From NCBI RefSeq assembly GCF_016862315.1, contig NZ_BOMS01000031.1, forward strand, positions 62,001-126,000: a stretch of DNA of 64,000 nt, given 5' to 3'. The position numbers and the translations under genes are program-made. The stretch comes from Actinoplanes palleronii (GTDB taxonomy: Bacteria; Actinomycetota; Actinomycetes; Mycobacteriales; Micromonosporaceae). Shown piece after piece: positions 18,717 to 28,125 of the stretch. The notes beneath the pieces were generated by a model. That model did no database searches. It was not told the DNA's origin and was given only the letters and a program-made list of their open reading frames with translations. The stretch's first letter is position 1. The number at the start of each line of letters is the position of its first letter.

Positions 18717-19819
18717 CGCTGCGCATCCTCGTGGTCGGCGCCGGCATTGCCGGCTTGTCCGCGGCCCGGGGTCTGCGAGTCGCGGGCTTCCGACCGGATG
18801 TGGTGGAGGCGCTGCCCGCCACCATGAGCCCCAGTGCCGGGATCTATCTGCCCGGCAACGCCTCCCGCGCCCTGCGCCTGCTCGGCCTCGACGTGCCGTT
18901 GCGCCCGCTGGGTGACCTGATCTTCCGGCATGTCTTCCTGGACGCCCGCGGCCGCGAGCTGTTCGAGATGGACGTCGCCGCGCTCTGGGCGGGTGTCGGC
19001 GAGTCCCGCGCGCTGTCCCGATCGGACCTGCAGCAGGTGCTGCTCACCGGGGTCGGCGGCGAGGTGCGCTACGACACCGAGGTGCGCGACCTGCAGATCG
19101 TCGAGGGCGCCGCCAAGATCGAGTTCGCCACCGGCGCCATCGCGGAATATGACCTGGTCGTCGGCGCTGACGGCCGGCGCTCGATGGTCCGTGACCGGAT
19201 CGGTCTCGGCGGACCGGCCACCCCGACCGGGCAGATCGTCTATCGCGCGGTCGTCTCCGGCGGCCCGCCGCTCACCGACTGGACGGCGGTGCTCGGCCGG
19301 CGATCGCAGTTCGTCGCCATGCCGATGGGCGGCCGCAAGATCTACGTCTACGCCGACGAGACCGCACCGGACTCTCCCGACCCGGCCGACCCGCGCGAGC
19401 GGCTGCGCGAGGTGTTCGGGTCGTTCGGCGGCCCGGTCCCGGCCATCCTCGACCGGATCGAGAAGGTGTCCGTCGCCCGGACCGACGAGGTGGTCCTGCC
19501 GGCCTGGTCGCAGGGCCCGGTGGTGCTGGTCGGTGACGCCGCGCACGCCACCGCGCCGACCCTGGCACAGGGTGCCGCGATGTCCTTCGAGGACGGCTAC
19601 GTGCTCGGGCAGGAGCTCCGTCAGGCAGATGGGGACATTCCGGGCGCGCTGCGAGCCTATGAGGATCGCCGCCGGCCGCGCTGCGTCGACGTCCGGGATC
19701 GCACCCGGGAACGGGACCGCGCCAGGGACGTGCCACCGTCCCTGCGGGACCCGATGCTGCGCCGCCGTGGTCTCCGGATCTTCACCGACCACTACAAGGG
19801 CCTCGTCGCTTCGGTGTGA
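18713..19819 (+). CDS. FAD-dependent monooxygenase (aromatic hydroxylase family)
   Basis: A 368-residue class A flavoprotein monooxygenase of the FAD_binding_3 type, the family of p-hydroxybenzoate hydroxylase and TetX. The N-terminal dinucleotide motif is VVGAGIAGLSAARGL (6-20), the central DG motif is GADGRRSMVRDRI, and the FAD ribityl motif is LVGDAAHATAPTLAQGAAM. The C-terminus is basic (DRTRERDRARD) with no thioredoxin-like domain, so it is the short form. AGGAAGG precedes the ATG at 18713. Substrate unknown; small-molecule or antibiotic hydroxylation is possible. Neighbours are unrelated, apart from the possible short frame overlapping its start. Confidence 0.88.
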   Translation: MTLRILVVGAGIAGLSAARGLRVAGFRPDVVEALPATMSPSAGIYLPGNASRALRLLGLDVPLRPLGDLIFRHVFLDARGRELFEMDVAALWAGVGESRALSRSDLQQVLLTGVGGEVRYDTEVRDLQIVEGAAKIEFATGAIAEYDLVVGADGRRSMVRDRIGLGGPATPTGQIVYRAVVSGGPPLTDWTAVLGRRSQFVAMPMGGRKIYVYADETAPDSPDPADPRERLREVFGSFGGPVPAILDRIEKVSVARTDEVVLPAWSQGPVVLVGDAAHATAPTLAQGAAMSFEDGYVLGQELRQADGDIPGALRAYEDRRRPRCVDVRDRTRERDRARDVPPSLRDPMLRRRGLRIFTDHYKGLVASV

Positions 19820-19952
19820 CGCTGCTGTTCGTCCTAGGTGGCCCTTTGGTCACCCCGCGAAGGTCGAAGGTCGGCGGGGGACTATTCTGCCAGCGAGGTA
19901 CGCCTGATCATTGGTGTGCCGAGTGGGACGAACGAGACAACGGAGGCAATTC

Positions 19953-21713
19953 GTGACGACCGTTGCGCCGTCGCCGATCGCGACCCGTCCATATCCGGTC
20001 AGGCGGCAGGTAAAGGGTTCGGCGTTCGCCCGAATCCTGCGCACGACGGACGCGAAGCAGATCGGGATCATGTACATGATCACCGCCTTCGTGTTCTTCC
20101 TACTGGGCGGCCTGATGGCGCTGCTCATGCGCGCCGAGCTGGCCCGGCCGGGTATGCAGTACCTGTCGCCGGAACAGTTCAATCAGCTCTTCACCATGCA
20201 CGGCACGATCATGTTGCTGTTCTTCGCGACACCGATCGTGTTCGCGTTCGGCAACTACATCGTGCCGATCCAGATCGGCGCGCCGGACGTGTCGTTCCCG
20301 CGGCTGAACGCGTTCGCCTACTGGCTCTACGTGTTCGGCGGCCTGATCACCATCGGCGGGTTCCTCACCCCGGGTGGCGCGGCCGACTTCGGCTGGTTCG
20401 CGTACACGCCGCTGAGTGACTCGCTGCACTCGCCGGGCGTCGGCGGGAACATGTGGGTGGTCGGCCTGGCGATCTCGGGTCTGGGCACGATCCTCGGCTC
20501 GGTGAACCTGATCACCACGATCCTGACCCTGCGCGCACCGGGCATGACCATGTTCCGGATGCCGGTCATGGTCTGGAACATGCTGGTCACGGCGCTGCTG
20601 GCGGTGATGGTCTTCCCGTTCCTGGCGGCCGCGCTGTTCGCACTCGCCGCCGACCGCGTCCTCGGTGCGCACGTCTTCGACGTGGCGACCGGCGGGCCGA
20701 TGCTGTGGCAGCACCTCTTCTGGTTCTTCGGGCACCCCGAGGTGTACATCATCGCCCTGCCGTTCTTCGGCATCATCACCGAAGTCATCCCGGTCTTCAG
20801 CCGCAAGCCGCTCTTCGGCTACAAGGGCCTGGTCGCCGCGACGCTGCTGATCGGCGCGCTGTCGATGTCGGTGTGGGCGCACCACATGTTCGTCACCGGT
20901 CAGGTGCTGCTGCCGTTCTTCAGCTTCCTGAGCTTCCTGATCGCGGTGCCGACCGGCATGAAGTTCTTCGTCTGGATCGGAACGATGTGGCGCGGCCAGA
21001 TCAGTTTCGAGCCACCGATGCTCTTCGCGATCGGCTTCATGGTGACGTTCCTCTTCGGTGGTCTGTCCGGCGTGCTGCTGGCCTCACCGCCGATCGACTT
21101 CCACGTCTCCGACTCGTACTTCGTGATCGCGCACTTCCACTACGTGCTCTTCGGCACGATCGTGTTCGCGGTGTTCTCCGGCATCTACTTCTGGTTCCCC
21201 AAGATGTTCGGCCGGTTCCTCGACGAGCGCCTCGCGAAGGTGCACTTCTGGCTGACCTTCGTCGGCTTCCACACCACGTTCCTGGTGCAGCACTGGCTCG
21301 GCACCAAGGGCATGCCCCGCCGGTACGCGGACTACCTGCCGACCGACGGCTTCACCACGCTGAACACGGTCTCCACGATCGGCTCGTTCATCCTGGGCCT
21401 GGCCACGCTGCCGTTCCTCTACAACGTGTGGAAGTCCTACCGGGTCGGCCGGGTCGCTCTCGCCGACGACCCGTGGGGCCACGGCAACTCGCTCGAGTGG
21501 GCGACCAGCAGCCCGCCGCCGCTGCGCAACTTCGACAGGATGCCGCGGATCCGCTCCGAGCGTCCGGCCTTCGACGTGAAGTTCCCGGAGCTCGCCGCCG
21601 GTGACAACCGCGGGCTCGCCGGTCCGCCGGAGGGTGGTGCCCGCCCGCTGACCTCGGAGTCGGACGGCGGCGCTTCCTACCAGGAAGACACCGCGAGCAA
21701 CAAGGATCACTAG
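19953..21713 (+). CDS. ctaD: Cytochrome c oxidase subunit I (aa3 type)
   Basis: The 586-residue catalytic subunit of the haem-copper terminal oxidase in the plasma membrane. It reduces O2 to water with electrons from the bc1-cc supercomplex and pumps protons. About 12 transmembrane helices are evident. Key landmarks are [13 protein letters not shown] (haem a ligand), [15 protein letters not shown] (CuB His and Tyr cross-link), HHMF, and [12 protein letters not shown] near the end (haem ligands). The GTG at 19953 is chosen because ACGGAGG sits at the right distance; the longer frame to 19911 lacks this. The C-terminal tail after residue 510 is a soluble, acidic extension usual in actinobacteria. 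Monocistronic, with a terminator right after. Confidence 0.95.
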   Translation: MTTVAPSPIATRPYPVRRQVKGSAFARILRTTDAKQIGIMYMITAFVFFLLGGLMALLMRAELARPGMQYLSPEQFNQLFTMHGTIMLLFFATPIVFAFGNYIVPIQIGAPDVSFPRLNAFAYWLYVFGGLITIGGFLTPGGAADFGWFAYTPLSDSLHSPGVGGNMWVVGLAISGLGTILGSVNLITTILTLRAPGMTMFRMPVMVWNMLVTALLAVMVFPFLAAALFALAADRVLGAHVFDVATGGPMLWQHLFWFFGHPEVYIIALPFFGIITEVIPVFSRKPLFGYKGLVAATLLIGALSMSVWAHHMFVTGQVLLPFFSFLSFLIAVPTGMKFFVWIGTMWRGQISFEPPMLFAIGFMVTFLFGGLSGVLLASPPIDFHVSDSYFVIAHFHYVLFGTIVFAVFSGIYFWFPKMFGRFLDERLAKVHFWLTFVGFHTTFLVQHWLGTKGMPRRYADYLPTDGFTTLNTVSTIGSFILGLATLPFLYNVWKSYRVGRVALADDPWGHGNSLEWATSSPPPLRNFDRMPRIRSERPAFDVKFPELAAGDNRGLAGPPEGGARPLTSESDGGASYQEDTASNKDH

Positions 21714-21725
21714 GTTCTCCCGACA

Positions 21726-21765
21726 CGGCCCGCACTCCACTCGGAGTGCGGGCCGCTTCGTTTTC
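21726..21765 (+). terminator. Intrinsic terminator after ctaD
   Basis: Perfect 13-bp stem CGGCCCGCACTCC (21726-21738) with GGAGTGCGGGCCG (21743-21755), a four-base loop, then CTTCGTTTT. This is the clearest Rho-independent terminator in the window. Confidence 0.9.
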
Positions 21766-21880
21766 CGGACTGTTACCGGCGTTTTACGGACAACGTCGGG
21801 TTATGGACGTGAGCTGCCTTAAAGCCGGTGGTTTCTGTCGTACCCCTGGGGCAGGATCGGCGGCGGAGGTCAGGATCGTC

Positions 21881-23269
21881 ATGTTGCTCAAGCCTTACCG
21901 GGAAACGCTCGCACTGCCCAAGATCCCGTCGCTGCTCGTGGTCGCGACGCTGGCGCGGATCCCCATCGCGGCCGCCGCGGTGGTGCTGACGCTGCACGTC
22001 GTCACCGATCTCGGCCGCGGTTATGGCGCGGCCGGCCTGGTCGGCGCGGCGGCGACGGTCGGCGGCTCGCTCGGCGCCCCGGTGATGGGCCGGCTGATCG
22101 ACCGGCGAGGGCTCCGCCCGGTGCTGGTGCTGACCACCGTCGCCGAGGTGATCTATTGGCTGGTGGCGCAGGCGTTGCCGTATTGGGCACTGCTGCCGGT
22201 CGCCGTGGTCGGTGGCTTCCTGGCCCTGCCGGCCTTCTCGGTGGCCCGGCAGTCGATCGCCGCGCTCACTCCCGAGTCGCATCGGCTGCCCGCGTTCGCC
22301 CTCGACTCGATGACCACCGAGCTGTCGTTCATGGCCGGCCCGGCCCTCGGCGTGCTGATCGCGACGAGCGTCGCCGGCCCGCGCGCCGCCATGCTGACCC
22401 TTGCCGTCGGCATCCTGCTGGGCGGCATCGGCCTGTGGCTGCTCAACCCGCCGATGCGGGCCCCGCACGAGGCGCCCGTCTCGGCCGGTGAGCGGGTTGC
22501 CCGGCGGGATTGGCTCAAGCCCCGGTTCGTCGCCATCCTGGCTGTCACGATGGCCGCCACCCTGGTGCTGGCCGGCACCGACGTGTCCGTGGTCGCCGTG
22601 CTCCGGGAGTCCGGCGAGCTGGGCTGGAGCGGCCTGGTGATGTCGCTGTGGGCACTGTTCTCCCTGATCGGCGGCTTCGCCTACGGCACGGTCCGGCGCG
22701 GCGTGCCGCCTCTCGTGCTGTTCGCCCCGATGGCGTTGCTGACCATCCCGGTCGGCATGGGCGGCTCGCAGTGGTGGCTGCTGGCGCTGCTGCTGATCCC
22801 GGCCGGCGCGCTCTGCGCCCCGACCATCACGGCCAGTTCCGCCGCGATCAGCAACATGATCCCGGCTGCGGCCCGCGGCGAGGCGATGGGCCTGCACAAC
22901 TCAGCGCTGACCGTCGGCGTCGCCCTGGGCGGCCCGCTGGCCGGCCTGGCCATCGACTCGTTCGGCCCGAAGTGGGGCTTCGCCGCCGTCGGCATCGTCG
23001 GCGCCTTGGTGGCCCTGGCCGTCCTCCCCGCCGAACTCCGCCGCCGCCGCGCCGACCCCACCACCTCTCCCACCCCAGCGGCACCCCGACCCGCCTCGCC
23101 CAGCCAGGCAGCGTCTCCAACCACCCCACCCGCCCCGGCTGCAGTCATATCCGCCCCTCCCAGCCCAGCGGCACCCCCAGCCACCCCGCCCGGCCCCGCA
23201 GCGCCCTTGACCACCTCACCCGCCCCGGCGGTCGCCGCATCCGCCGCACCGGGCCCAGCGCGCCCCTAG
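21881..23269 (+). CDS. MFS transporter with repeat-derived Pro/Ala tail
   Basis: A 462-residue major facilitator superfamily permease, probably a drug or metabolite exporter in the plasma membrane. About 12 hydrophobic segments are visible (for example VVATLARIPIAAAAVVLTL and LLPVAVVGGFLALPAFSV), and the loop GRLIDRRGLRPVLV after helix 2 is the usual MFS signature. I choose ATG 21881 (MLLKPYRETLALP), preceded by CGGAGGTCAGG; the longer frame to 21746 lacks a signal. From about residue 390 the protein becomes a low-complexity tail of P, A, S and T residues, encoded by GC-rich repeats that continue beyond the stop codon. Substrate unknown. Confidence 0.85.
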   Translation: MLLKPYRETLALPKIPSLLVVATLARIPIAAAAVVLTLHVVTDLGRGYGAAGLVGAAATVGGSLGAPVMGRLIDRRGLRPVLVLTTVAEVIYWLVAQALPYWALLPVAVVGGFLALPAFSVARQSIAALTPESHRLPAFALDSMTTELSFMAGPALGVLIATSVAGPRAAMLTLAVGILLGGIGLWLLNPPMRAPHEAPVSAGERVARRDWLKPRFVAILAVTMAATLVLAGTDVSVVAVLRESGELGWSGLVMSLWALFSLIGGFAYGTVRRGVPPLVLFAPMALLTIPVGMGGSQWWLLALLLIPAGALCAPTITASSAAISNMIPAAARGEAMGLHNSALTVGVALGGPLAGLAIDSFGPKWGFAAVGIVGALVALAVLPAELRRRRADPTTSPTPAAPRPASPSQAASPTTPPAPAAVISAPPSPAAPPATPPGPAAPLTTSPAPAVAASAAPGPARP

Positions 23270-23375
23270 CCCCCTCGCCTGTCCTGGCGGCGCCCTTGAC
23301 CACCTCACCCGACCCGGTGGTCGGCCGCATCCGTCGTGCCGGGCCCAGCGCGCCCGTAGCCGTGTCGCCTGGCTG
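23198..23375. repeat. 89-bp tandem duplication across the MFS gene stop codon
   Basis: Copy 1 (about 23198-23286) contains the end and TAG stop of the MFS gene. Copy 2 (about 23287-23375) repeats it with scattered changes; both carry GCGCCCTTGACCACCTCACC. Since 89 is not a multiple of three, the second copy is out of frame. Related GC-rich motifs lie on either side. Confidence 0.75.
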
Positions 23376-23882
23376 GGCAGGGCCCTCAGCCGCCTTGCCG
23401 TGCCTGGCTGCGGGCCTGTGACTGTCCGGCGCTGCCTCTGTTGCTGTCGAGGCTGCCTCGGCGGACCCGTCCCGGCCGTTCCCGCGAAGTGGTTGCGGCC
23501 GAGCGGTGCCGGGGTGACCTGTTCGGCCTGACCGGATTTGTGTAAGGCGGCCTCGGACCATCCGGCCCGCGGCTGTCTTGCTTGCTGCTCTGCCGGGTGC
23601 CCGTTCCCGCGTGATTGTTCTGGCTGCTGAAGCTGTCCGACCCCGCGATCTGGCCCCGTTCCGTTGAATGACGGCGGGTAAAAGGCGAGGAATTCTTCAT
23701 GTATGAGAAAACCTCTTGGTAAATGCGGCTTTTATTAGCATCTAGCAACCTCTGGAAACCAGCCCAATGGGTGATCGATGAAGTGCATCTCTGCTTGACC
23801 GGGCAGGACCCCGCGCCTGCTCGCCCTGTTTGCGCGGCGCGCGCCGCTCATCGCCCTATCCGCCCTATCAGTGCGGCTAGTT

Positions 23883-24020
23883 CCGCTCACCTCGCTGGTC
23901 TTGCTCGGCCCGCTCGGCTTGGTGGTTCCTCTGGCTCCGCTCACCTCGCTGGTCTTGCTCTGCCCGCTCGGCTTGGTGGTTCCTCTGGCTCCGCTCGCCT
24001 CGCTGGTCTTGCTCCCTTCT
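23883..24020. repeat. 54-bp tandem repeat, about 2.5 copies
   Basis: Units start at 23883, 23937 and 23991, exactly 54 bp apart, and begin CCGCTCACCTCGCTGGTCTT or a close variant. Because 54 is a multiple of three, reading through them gives an apparent repeated hydrophobic peptide, but there is no start, stop context or neighbouring coding bias to support translation. Confidence 0.85.
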
Positions 24021-24140
24021 CTCGATTTTGGTGACCTCCGAAGGGCGGTATGTGCTCGCGATCCCTGATCGCGTGCCTCCACCGCCCCCGGGTGGGCGGT
24101 GGACGTCCGCATTCAGGGATTGCGTGCTCCTGCCGCCCCT

Positions 24141-24326
24141 CTCAGCGTTGATCGCGTGTTCCTGCCGTCCCATCGGTGCTGGTCGCGTCCTTTCGCCGCC
24201 CGCTCAGCGTTGGTCGCGTGTTCCTGCCGTCCCATCGGTGCTGGTCGCGTGCCCTTGCCGCCTTCCCAGCGCTGGTCGCGTGCTGCTGCCGTCCCATCGG
24301 TGCTGATCTCGTGCTGCTGCCGCTCT
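24141..24326. repeat. 62-bp tandem repeat, three copies
   Basis: Units start at 24141, 24203 and 24265, exactly 62 bp apart. The shared core is CTGCCGTCCCATCGGTGCTG. The unit length is not a multiple of three, which argues against a coding origin. Confidence 0.85.
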
Positions 24327-24593
24327 GGGCCGGGTTGGACGCGTGTCGCTGCTGTGGTTGCTCTTTGCTTGATGCGACCCCCGGCACCAGCCGAGCCGGC
24401 ATGGCCGTGGGCAGTGGTGGACCGGGCAGGGAAATCGGTTGGGGGGAGGGGCTCGGGCTGGGTAGGTTCAGTGCGGAACTCCGAATCTTCGGGCCCTGGG
24501 AACGTGTCGCAGATGGGTCCGAGACCTCGCCGATGAGCGGGGAGGAGGTGGCGACGTCAGTTCTCGCTGCCTGCTGTTCGAGGAGAAAGTTCC

Positions 24594-25430
24594 ATGGAAA
24601 TCGGTATCGGCCTGCCCATCAGTGACCCTGCCCGCCTGCTGGAATGGGGCCGCCTCGCGGAGGAGCACCGGTTCGCCACCGTGGCCCTGCTGGATCGCCT
24701 GGCCTACGACAATCCGGAGCCGCTGACCGCGCTCGCCGTGCTGGCCGGTGCCACCACCCGGATCCGGCTGCAGACCGAAGTGCTGCTCGGACCGCTGCGT
24801 TCGACGCCACTGCTGGCCAAGCAGGTCGCCACCCTGGACCGGATGTCGGCGGGACGGTTCGTGCTCGGCATCGGGGTCGGTGGCCGGGCGGACGATCACG
24901 AGATGGCCGGGGTGCCGATCACGCGCCGCGGCCGGATCCTCGACGCTCAGCTGGGGGAGTTGCGGAGCATCTGGCGTGGTGAGGAGTACCGGGGCGCCCG
25001 GGTCGGGCCGCTGCCGGTCACGCCGGGTGGGCCGCCGATCCTGATCGGCGGGTTCGCGCCGGAGGCGTTGCGGCGGGTCGCCCGGTTCGCCGACGGGTTC
25101 ATCTGTGCGGCGCCGTTGAGCTGGGCGGCGGGCTTGGTTCGTACCGTGCGGGAGCAGTGGGCGGAAGCGGACCGGGACGGCCGCCCGCGCCTGGTGTGCC
25201 AGATCAACGTCGCGGTCGGTGACGCCGGGACGGTCGAGCGGGGACGCCGCGCGGTGGCCGATTATTACGCCTTCACCGGGCGGCCCGGCTGGGGTGAGCC
25301 GCTCAGCGATCCGGCGCTGATCGCCGAGACGGTGGCCGCTTATCGCGAGTTCGGCGCCGACGAACTGGTCCTGTACTGCTACGGCGACAACCCAGCCCAG
25401 ATCGAGACCCTGGCCGAAATCGCCCACTGA
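24594..25430 (+). CDS. LLM-class flavin-dependent oxidoreductase
   Basis: A 278-residue luciferase-like monooxygenase (TIM barrel), binding F420 or FMN. It begins MEIGIGLPISDPARLLEWGRL after a good GAGGAGAAAG site. Family landmarks are RIRLQTEVLLGPLRSTPLLAKQ, the cofactor-facing GRFVLGIGVGGRADD, ITRRGRILDAQL and PPILIGGFAPEALRRVARFADG. Actinomycete members often use coenzyme F420, but cofactor choice and substrate cannot be read with certainty. It ends about 150 bp before the convergent acetyltransferase gene and is probably monocistronic. Confidence 0.9.
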   Translation: MEIGIGLPISDPARLLEWGRLAEEHRFATVALLDRLAYDNPEPLTALAVLAGATTRIRLQTEVLLGPLRSTPLLAKQVATLDRMSAGRFVLGIGVGGRADDHEMAGVPITRRGRILDAQLGELRSIWRGEEYRGARVGPLPVTPGGPPILIGGFAPEALRRVARFADGFICAAPLSWAAGLVRTVREQWAEADRDGRPRLVCQINVAVGDAGTVERGRRAVADYYAFTGRPGWGEPLSDPALIAETVAAYREFGADELVLYCYGDNPAQIETLAEIAH

Positions 25431-25579
25431 CCGCCGCCGAGACGGTCCCGGCGGCCCACGTGGCCTGCCGGGCCCGCCTCCGCGGTCCGGAGATCAGGTG
25501 GTCCGGAGGTCAGCAAGCAGCGGGCGACGCTGCCTGATGCGGGGCCGCCGTTCGATTCTGATCGGCCGAATCCGACAGG

Positions 25580-26125
25580 TCAGAACTCCAGGTACATCAC
25601 GTGCAGGCCGACTCGGCCGAGCGTCGGGTGCTCGAAGGCGCGCGGCACCGTGCCGATCACTGAGAAGCCCAGGCGGCGGTAGACCTGCACGGCGCCGGCG
25701 TTCGACTCGGCGACCGCGTTGAACTGGATGCCGGCGTAGCCCTGCTCCCGTGCCCAGTCGATCGCGAAACGGCACAGCGCGGTGCCGACACCCTGGCCGC
25801 GATGACCGGCCGCGACCATGAAGCTCGCAGTGGCGACGTGTGCGCCGGGCCCGGCCTTGTTCGGGCCCATCTTCGCGGTGCCGGCGATGCGTCCGGCTTG
25901 TGGATTTTCCGGTACGGCAGCAGCCCCCTCAGCCACCACCGTCAGCCCCGGCGGCCGCTCCAGCCACGTCCCGCGCGCCTCCGACTCGGTCATCGCCGGG
26001 TCGTACGTGAACGTGTCCCCGTCCCGCACCACCTGCCGCACGATCGGCCACACCTGCGCCCAGTCGGCCTCCACCACCGGCCGGATCACCGACTCCGCCC
26101 GGCTGGACAGCTCAGATCGCGTCAC
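25580..26125 (-). CDS. GNAT-family N-acetyltransferase
   Basis: A 181-residue acetyl-CoA-dependent acyltransferase. I choose the GTG at 26125 (VTRSELSS), four bases after the pncA stop codon; the longer frame to 26200 runs into pncA. The acetyl-CoA pyrophosphate loop is VAAGHRGQGVGTALC, followed by FAIDWAREQGYAGIQFNAV and the terminal VYRRLGFSVIGTVP. DGDTFTYDP near the start resembles the phosphinothricin/L-amino-acid acetyltransferase subgroup. The three leftward genes pncB, pncA and this one are tightly packed (9 bp and 4 bp apart) and probably form one operon. Its substrate and any link with NAD salvage are unknown. Confidence 0.87.
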   Translation of the reverse strand: MTRSELSSRAESVIRPVVEADWAQVWPIVRQVVRDGDTFTYDPAMTESEARGTWLERPPGLTVVAEGAAAVPENPQAGRIAGTAKMGPNKAGPGAHVATASFMVAAGHRGQGVGTALCRFAIDWAREQGYAGIQFNAVAESNAGAVQVYRRLGFSVIGTVPRAFEHPTLGRVGLHVMYLEF

Positions 26126-26129
26126 CGGA

Positions 26130-26711
26130 TCACGCCGGGTCGACGATCGGCGCGCCGGTGACACCGACCGACGCGGCCCGGAACTGCTCCAGGGCGGCAT
26201 CGGTGGTCGCCCTGGCCACCCCGGCGGTCAGCTCGAGCACCACGGTCGTCGCGAAGCCCTCGGCGGCCGCATCCAGCGCGGTCGCGCGTACGCAATGGTC
26301 TGTCGCGATGCCGACCACCTCGACCTCGGTGACGGCCCGGTCCCGCAGCCATCCGGCGAGGGTCTCCCCGGCCTCGGTGTGACCCTCGAACCCGGAATAC
26401 GCCGCCTTGTGCTCGCCCTTGTGGAAGACCGCCTCGATCCGGTCGGTGACCAGCTCGGGGTGGAAGTCGGCGCCGGACGAACCGACCACGCAGTGCTCCG
26501 GCCAGGTGTCGACGTAGTCGGGGTGCGTGCTGAAGTGCGCGCCCGGATCCACGTGGTAGTCCTTGGTGGCGACCACGTGGTCCCACCGCTGGCCGGCCCG
26601 GTCGAGCACCAGCGAGATGCCCTTGGCGACCGCGGCGCCGCCGCCGACCGCCAACGAACCACCCTCGCAGAAGTCGTTCTGCACATCCACGATGATCAGC
26701 GCGCGTGACAT
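26130..26711 (-). CDS. pncA: Nicotinamidase
   Basis: A 193-residue isochorismatase-fold amidase that converts nicotinamide to nicotinate and ammonia in NAD salvage; relatives also activate pyrazinamide. The catalytic triad is D9 (IIVDVQNDF), K98 (FHKGEH) and C140 (ATDHCVRAT). The metal ligands D51, H53, H59 and H73 all appear, each two positions after those of the mycobacterial enzyme (D49, H51, H57, H71). The length is usual for the family. The start at 26711 is nine bases from the pncB stop, so nicotinamide deamidation and nicotinate phosphoribosylation are encoded together. Confidence 0.95.
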   Translation of the reverse strand: MSRALIIVDVQNDFCEGGSLAVGGGAAVAKGISLVLDRAGQRWDHVVATKDYHVDPGAHFSTHPDYVDTWPEHCVVGSSGADFHPELVTDRIEAVFHKGEHKAAYSGFEGHTEAGETLAGWLRDRAVTEVEVVGIATDHCVRATALDAAAEGFATTVVLELTAGVARATTDAALEQFRAASVGVTGAPIVDPA

Positions 26712-26720
26712 CGAGAGCCC

Positions 26721-28007
26721 CTAAGCCGTGGGAATGATGATGACCGGAAGAGCCGGGTCGCCCGCGGAGAGCTTGAGGCCCTCCCACGGGATGGAGATCA
26801 GGCACTGCCGGAGGTGTTCGCGGGACTCCTGCAGGCTGGGGCGGTGCTGCGGCTCGCCGGAGGCGATGTACGTCCGCTGCAGCAGCCGGTCGTTGGCTTT
26901 GTGGTCGGGCACACCCTGGGAGACGATGATCTCCTCGATGGCGGTGCCGGTGGGTTTGTGCCGGCGCACCGCGGTCTTGCGGCCGCCGACCGTCGCCTTG
27001 TTCTCCGAGCGCTTGACGACCGGGCGGCCGGCCACCTCGACCAGCTTGTAGACCAGGCCGGCGGTGGGCGCTCCGGAGCCGGTGACCACCGCGGTGCCGG
27101 CGCCGTACATGTCGACCGGCTCGGCGGCGAGCGTGGCGATCGAGTACTCGTCCATGTCGCCGGAGACGATGATCTTGGTTTCGGTCGCGCCGAGCGAGTC
27201 GAGCAGCTCGCGGGAGTGCTGGGCCAGCACCGACAGGTCACCCGAGTCGATCCGGACGGCCCGCAGGTCGGGCCCGGCGACCGCGATCGCGTTCCGGATG
27301 CCCTGGGTGATGTCGTACGTGTCGACGAGCAGCGTGGTGTTCTTGCCGAGCGCCGCCACCTGCGAGGCGAACGCGGTCGGCTCGTCGTCGTGCAGCAGCG
27401 TGAACGCGTGCGCCGAGGTGCCGGTGGTCGGGATGCCGTAGGCCCGCCCGGCCGCGAGGTTGGAGGTGGACGCGAAACCGGCCAGGTACGACGCCCGGGC
27501 GGCGGCGACCGCGGCCTGCTCGTGGGTGCGCCGGGAGCCCATCTCGATGATCGGGCGGCCACGGGCGGCGGTGACCATCCGCGCGGCGGCGGCCGCGATC
27601 GCACAGTCGTGGTTGAGCACCGAGAGGATCAGCGTCTCCAGCACCACGCACTCGGCGAACTTGCCGGAGACGGTGAGGATCGGCGAGCCGGGGAAGAACA
27701 GCTCGCCCTCGGCATACCCCTCGACCTCGCCGGTGAAGTGGTAATCCGTCAGCCAGGCGGCGGTCGACTCGTCGACCACGCCGGACGAGCGCAGGTAGTC
27801 GATCTCGCCCGCGTCGAAGCGGAACTCGGCGATCATGTCGATCAGGCGGTCGGTGCCCGCGACCACGCCGTACCGCCGGCCGGTGGGCAGGCGGCGGGCG
27901 AAGACCTCGAAGACGCATTGCCGATCCGCGGTGCCGTCCTTCAAGGCGGCACTGATCATGGTCAGCTCGTAGTGGTCGGTCAGCAGGGCCGGCGCGATGG
28001 TCTCCAC
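26721..28007 (-). CDS. pncB: Nicotinate phosphoribosyltransferase
   Basis: A 428-residue enzyme that joins nicotinate and PRPP to form nicotinate mononucleotide, the committed step of the Preiss-Handler salvage route. Landmarks are LLTDHYELTMISAAL at the N-terminus, FFPGSPILTVSGKFAEC, the active-site segment EMGSRRTHEQAAVAAARA, LLVDTYDITQGIRNAI, RIDSGDLSVLAQ and the phosphate-binding region IIVSGDMDEY. It is the first gene of the leftward pncB-pncA-acetyltransferase group and divergent from clpS, the same arrangement as pncB1 beside clpS in mycobacteria. Confidence 0.95.
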   Translation of the reverse strand: METIAPALLTDHYELTMISAALKDGTADRQCVFEVFARRLPTGRRYGVVAGTDRLIDMIAEFRFDAGEIDYLRSSGVVDESTAAWLTDYHFTGEVEGYAEGELFFPGSPILTVSGKFAECVVLETLILSVLNHDCAIAAAAARMVTAARGRPIIEMGSRRTHEQAAVAAARASYLAGFASTSNLAAGRAYGIPTTGTSAHAFTLLHDDEPTAFASQVAALGKNTTLLVDTYDITQGIRNAIAVAGPDLRAVRIDSGDLSVLAQHSRELLDSLGATETKIIVSGDMDEYSIATLAAEPVDMYGAGTAVVTGSGAPTAGLVYKLVEVAGRPVVKRSENKATVGGRKTAVRRHKPTGTAIEEIIVSQGVPDHKANDRLLQRTYIASGEPQHRPSLQESREHLRQCLISIPWEGLKLSAGDPALPVIIIPTA

Positions 28008-28125
28008 GGCCCCACCCTATTGCGCCGAAGGTGACAGTGCGGTGACAGCCCCGGGAAGGGACCTTCGACCTGCGGTTCGGCGCTCCGATTCACGGGTACG
28101 GCCGAACCGGTGGCACCATGGGTGC
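28008..28125. promoter_or_regulatory. Divergent pncB/clpS promoter region
   Basis: The 118 bp between the divergent starts carry a direct repeat GGTGACAG...GGTGACAG (about 28031-28047) and a spaced inverted repeat CGAAGGT (28026-28032) with ACCTTCG (28061-28067). These are candidate regulator sites; no known consensus is matched. Confidence 0.35.

Larger units (their letters stand above)
23376..24593. other. 1.2-kb non-coding, repeat-filled interval
   Basis: No gene is supported. Open frames here arise from the two tandem-repeat blocks listed separately (23883-24020 and 24141-24326). The stretch 23640-23760 is A/T-rich and may be regulatory. The last 200 bp should hold the promoter of the flavin-dependent oxidoreductase gene, whose start follows GAGGAGAAAG. 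Confidence 0.5.

Noticed and set aside
23883-24068. Hydrophobic repeated peptide frame
   Set aside because: Arises from the 54-bp repeat; no start context or third-position bias.
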